Origin: Avoscillospira sp045652125
GTDB taxonomy: Bacteria > Bacillota > Clostridia > Oscillospirales > Oscillospiraceae
Reading direction: 5' to 3'
Assembly (NCBI GenBank): GCA_045652125.1
Contig: JAZRTT010000015.1
Location: forward strand, 1-43,286
Length of the DNA: 43,286 bases
The position numbers and the translations under genes are program-made. Each line of letters starts with the position of its first letter. Positions within the stretch are counted from its first letter, which is position 1. Below, one piece after another: positions 41,000 to 43,286 of this stretch. The notes beneath the pieces are model-generated. The model was not told where the DNA came from. It saw only the letters and a list, made by a program, of their open reading frames with translations, and did no database searches.

Positions 41000-43108
41000 T
41001 TATGCCTCGTTGCCGGATTCCCGGCTCAATTTTTCCGTAAGATACCGACAGTTGATGATTTTTTCCATCAGTTGTCCCTGAGAGAAATAGTAATGATTGG
41101 CTGCCTCAAAGCCGATGGCAGGCTCCTGCTGCATCAGCTGCAGCATATCACGGGCAGTCTGCTCCTCCTTTTTGGCACAGCGAAGCATTTCTTCCCGGTT
41201 CCCGGCTTTGCGTGCCCGATAAAACCGAATCTGATCCCGACTGGAACAGAACAGAGCATACGCACCCTTTGCCATACGAACCGTTTCACAGTCCGGCACA
41301 TCCTTCAGCAAAGCAAGACCTTTCTCCCACTTTTCGCAAAGCTTGGTAAACTGTGATTCAAAGGCATCCTCCGTGTAGATGGAACGCCATGTCTCCAAAT
41401 CATCGTAAGCATAGCAGGTCATAGTAGCCACATAACCTGTCGGCGTGTCAAAGAGCAGGCTCGATGGGCCGGCATTCTGAGGACCATAATACAGAGTATC
41501 CACATGGAACGGGAACTCCTGAAATGCTTCGGAGAATATTGCACCTGCCTGTCGGATCACTTCATCTTCCTGCCAATCGCAATGCTCATAAAAGAATTTT
41601 GCAGCATGTGCAATACTAAGAGACGGATACCCGCCCAGGGTCCAGCTGAGCATCAGATGGTTCACACCTTCATCTGCAATTCCCCGGATATGTTCCTCAA
41701 TGCGTTGATAGACCGGCAAAGCCGGGATCGTGGATACCTCCCATGTGGTATTCACCTGAACCTTGGCAGACGTTTCCAATCCCCTGGCCTTGGCTGCCGC
41801 CCATACCTTTTTTGCTCTTTCTCCGGGGCCGATGATGCCCATAGAATAATCGATTACCGTTCCTTTTGCTCCTGCAATCTCGAAAGGAACATCCAGTTCG
41901 CTTTGTGACTGCACAATAATATTATCAGGGAGTTTTTCAACGATATCCAAGTTGTAATCATCCCAATGCCAGTCCCATGCGATCACCTTGATGGAGGGAT
42001 CCACTCTGTCTGCACCGCGGCGGATGCATCCAATGGTGTCGGCAATGACATCCTCCAGCGGGCGCATGGAGCATCTGGGACAATTGCATGCATAATGATT
42101 TGGCACCCGGTCTGTTTCTGCGTGCGAATAACAATTCGTCGGATTCTCCGACCGAGTGATGGTGAAAAAGCCGCCGATATTCGGTACGCTGCGGCAAATA
42201 CGCTCCACCGCATCGGTCAGATATGCCTGCACCTCCGGTGTGGAGACGCACATAGAAACCTGATCTTTGGAAATCTTGTGGCCGCGCAGATGAGGATATT
42301 GATCAAAGAAACGCTCCGGCATATTGCGTGGTTCATTAAGGTACAGATACAGCTTGATTCCATATTTTTCCAACCGGGACGCAAAATCCTTCACATTCTC
42401 CAGTCTGCCTTCCCAACCCTCGGATATTTCGGGTGCAAAGGGGAACGGTGTCAACCGAAACAGGATTCCTTGGGTCCATATGCCATTGATTCCGATCTTC
42501 TGATATGCCTCCAGCAGTTCATCCGGGCAGAAGGTCCGACTGTCTACATCAAAAGCAGGCTGGTACAAGCCGGAAAATGCATAAATCATCCGGGTATCAA
42601 ACTGAGACTTACCGGAAAAGGAAAGCTTGGGCAAATCATATTGGAAATCAAAGGGTTTTCTGCCGCCTACGGGAATCTCCTGCATCACCTTCTTGATTTT
42701 CGCAGTCTGCTCCTGCTCCTCCCGAGTCAGTTCTCTCCAATGGAGTACAGGACAATCCGGTTTTTCCCTGCCCAGTTTGATCGTGAGGAAATCATCTTCC
42801 CGCAGAATCAAAGCCAGTTCCTGATCATCTATTCCCAACAGTTCCATCAACTGCTCATAAGGCAGAATGTGCCATAACCGGCGAATGATGGTAATATACC
42901 CCTTGGACAGCCAAAGCTGGCCGGGGTCATAGTCGGGCAGACCCAAATCATAGGCTGCCTGCCGGACAACAGATTCTTCCGTTCTGAGAACCTGTGCAAT
43001 TTTTTTCATTGGAACATATTCTGCAGCACGGAAAATAAACGCCTGCTGCGGTGTGGGAAAATGGGAAAAATGCAATGCCGGTTTCCCCACTTTGAGCAAA
43101 TCAAACAT
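41000..43108 (-). CDS. Large protein with HTH-like N-terminus and glycoside-hydrolase-like barrel, family not assigned
   Basis: A 702-residue protein. Residues 20-100 contain two short helical units that resemble DNA- or peptide-binding HTH folds (YVPMKKIAQVLRTEESVVRQAA and LPYEQLMELLGIDDQELALIL, quoted in part). From about 165 a TIM-barrel-like enzyme follows: GINGIWTQGI, KLYLYLNEPRNMP, GGFFTITRSENPTNCYSH, a CNCPRC cluster (about 345), KVIAWDWHWDDYN and NHLMLSWTLGGYPS. The C-terminal 120 residues are helical. There is no signal peptide, so it is cytoplasmic. The barrel resembles glycoside hydrolases (GH20-like in feel), but I cannot name the family or catalytic residues. GAGAGGG precedes the ATG. 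Confidence 0.55.
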   Translation of the reverse strand: MFDLLKVGKPALHFSHFPTPQQAFIFRAAEYVPMKKIAQVLRTEESVVRQAAYDLGLPDYDPGQLWLSKGYITIIRRLWHILPYEQLMELLGIDDQELALILREDDFLTIKLGREKPDCPVLHWRELTREEQEQTAKIKKVMQEIPVGGRKPFDFQYDLPKLSFSGKSQFDTRMIYAFSGLYQPAFDVDSRTFCPDELLEAYQKIGINGIWTQGILFRLTPFPFAPEISEGWEGRLENVKDFASRLEKYGIKLYLYLNEPRNMPERFFDQYPHLRGHKISKDQVSMCVSTPEVQAYLTDAVERICRSVPNIGGFFTITRSENPTNCYSHAETDRVPNHYACNCPRCSMRPLEDVIADTIGCIRRGADRVDPSIKVIAWDWHWDDYNLDIVEKLPDNIIVQSQSELDVPFEIAGAKGTVIDYSMGIIGPGERAKKVWAAAKARGLETSAKVQVNTTWEVSTIPALPVYQRIEEHIRGIADEGVNHLMLSWTLGGYPSLSIAHAAKFFYEHCDWQEDEVIRQAGAIFSEAFQEFPFHVDTLYYGPQNAGPSSLLFDTPTGYVATMTCYAYDDLETWRSIYTEDAFESQFTKLCEKWEKGLALLKDVPDCETVRMAKGAYALFCSSRDQIRFYRARKAGNREEMLRCAKKEEQTARDMLQLMQQEPAIGFEAANHYYFSQGQLMEKIINCRYLTEKLSRESGNEA

Positions 43109-43286
43109 AATGGTTCCCTCTCTTTCAGATCAGAATGTGTAGCCAACGCAGCCAAGGAATACCGGGAGCTTCCGGTATTTTTGCTGCAAAATAAGCTTGG
43201 GCCTCCTCCATATCGGAGGAGGCCCGGTTATTTGTTGGCGAATTCAGACGGTTCAGGAGAGCGTGATGCTCTGTCTTGCGCTTTCC
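43109..43286. other. Noncoding leader and right edge with two hairpins
   Basis: Two hairpins precede the 702-residue gene on the minus strand: GGGCCTCCTCC with GGAGGAGGCCC (43199-43209 and 43215-43225) and AATACCGG with CCGGTATT (43158-43165 and 43172-43179), the latter closed further by GCAGC/GCTGC. On the plus strand the second is followed by TTTTG. They may be terminators of genes beyond the window or a leader structure. No clear promoter for the 702-residue gene was found. Confidence 0.5.

Noticed and set aside
1..43286. Prophage, integrative element or defence island
   Set aside because: No integrase, transposase, phage structural, restriction, toxin or cas gene was found; gene content is housekeeping throughout.

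Overview
This window is chromosomal DNA, about half G+C, from a low-GC-lineage Gram-positive bacterium (Bacillota, class Clostridia). The gene set and the style of the intergenic repeats suggest the Oscillospirales/Oscillospiraceae, but that placement is inference. Supporting evidence is the density of Firmicutes-type cis-RNA switches (one glycine riboswitch, one TPP riboswitch, two T-boxes), the consensus sigma-A promoters, the strong AGGAGG ribosome binding sites, a PolI without proofreading motifs, YhaM, RecD2, ThiT and a CsaB-type cell-wall pyruvyl transferase. I see no prophage, transposase, CRISPR array or rRNA. The only tRNA is tRNA-Ser(GGA).

Layout, left to right. 1-4100: YhaM-like nuclease (-) divergent from a dihydropyrimidinase/hydantoinase (+), then glyA (-) under a glycine riboswitch. 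4130-6275: a TGS-less threonyl-tRNA synthetase (-) under a Thr T-box. 6430-9925: a secreted 3D-domain cell-wall protein, a DEAD-box helicase and a DprA-like protein (+), the last two coupled by a 4-base overlap. 9925-11710: pit phosphate transporter plus DUF47 partner (-). 12020-12200: tRNA-Ser. 12480-16520: polA-rimI-tsaD (-). 16520-18915: cysE-cysS (-) under a Cys T-box. 18920-24990: a cell-surface polymer region, with a TuaH-like glycosyltransferase and a glycosyltransferase-CsaB fusion (-), a flavin-binding NimA-like protein (-), and DUF4330 plus a Wzy/O-antigen-ligase-like membrane protein (+). 25120-25440: a mosaic of hairpin-forming intergenic repeats. 25440-30350: an str-type operon (L7Ae-like, rpsL, rpsG, fusA, tuf; -) with its own promoter and no rpoBC in front. 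30439-34750: a small membrane protein, recD2, comFC and mreB (-). 34786-35160: an orphan ribbon-helix-helix regulator. 35161-35802: an RluA-type pseudouridine synthase (-). 35860-40985: an ABC exporter, an amidohydrolase, radC, thiT under a TPP riboswitch, and a SpoU rRNA methylase (+). 41000-43108: a large protein of unrecognised family, with a helical HTH-like N-terminus and a glycoside-hydrolase-like barrel (-).

Most of the window is housekeeping. The recurring theme is amino-acid and cofactor sensing by RNA at single genes: glycine for glyA, uncharged tRNA-Thr for thrS, uncharged tRNA-Cys for cysE-cysS, and thiamine pyrophosphate for thiT. The places that best repay a second look are the head-on promoter pair with a palindrome at the shared start (22867-22938), the DprA-like protein coupled to a helicase, the orphan RHH gene with its hairpin and CTTT tract, the repeat mosaic before tuf, the divergent ThrRS, and the HTH plus barrel protein at the right end. 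No clearly new multi-gene system is evident.
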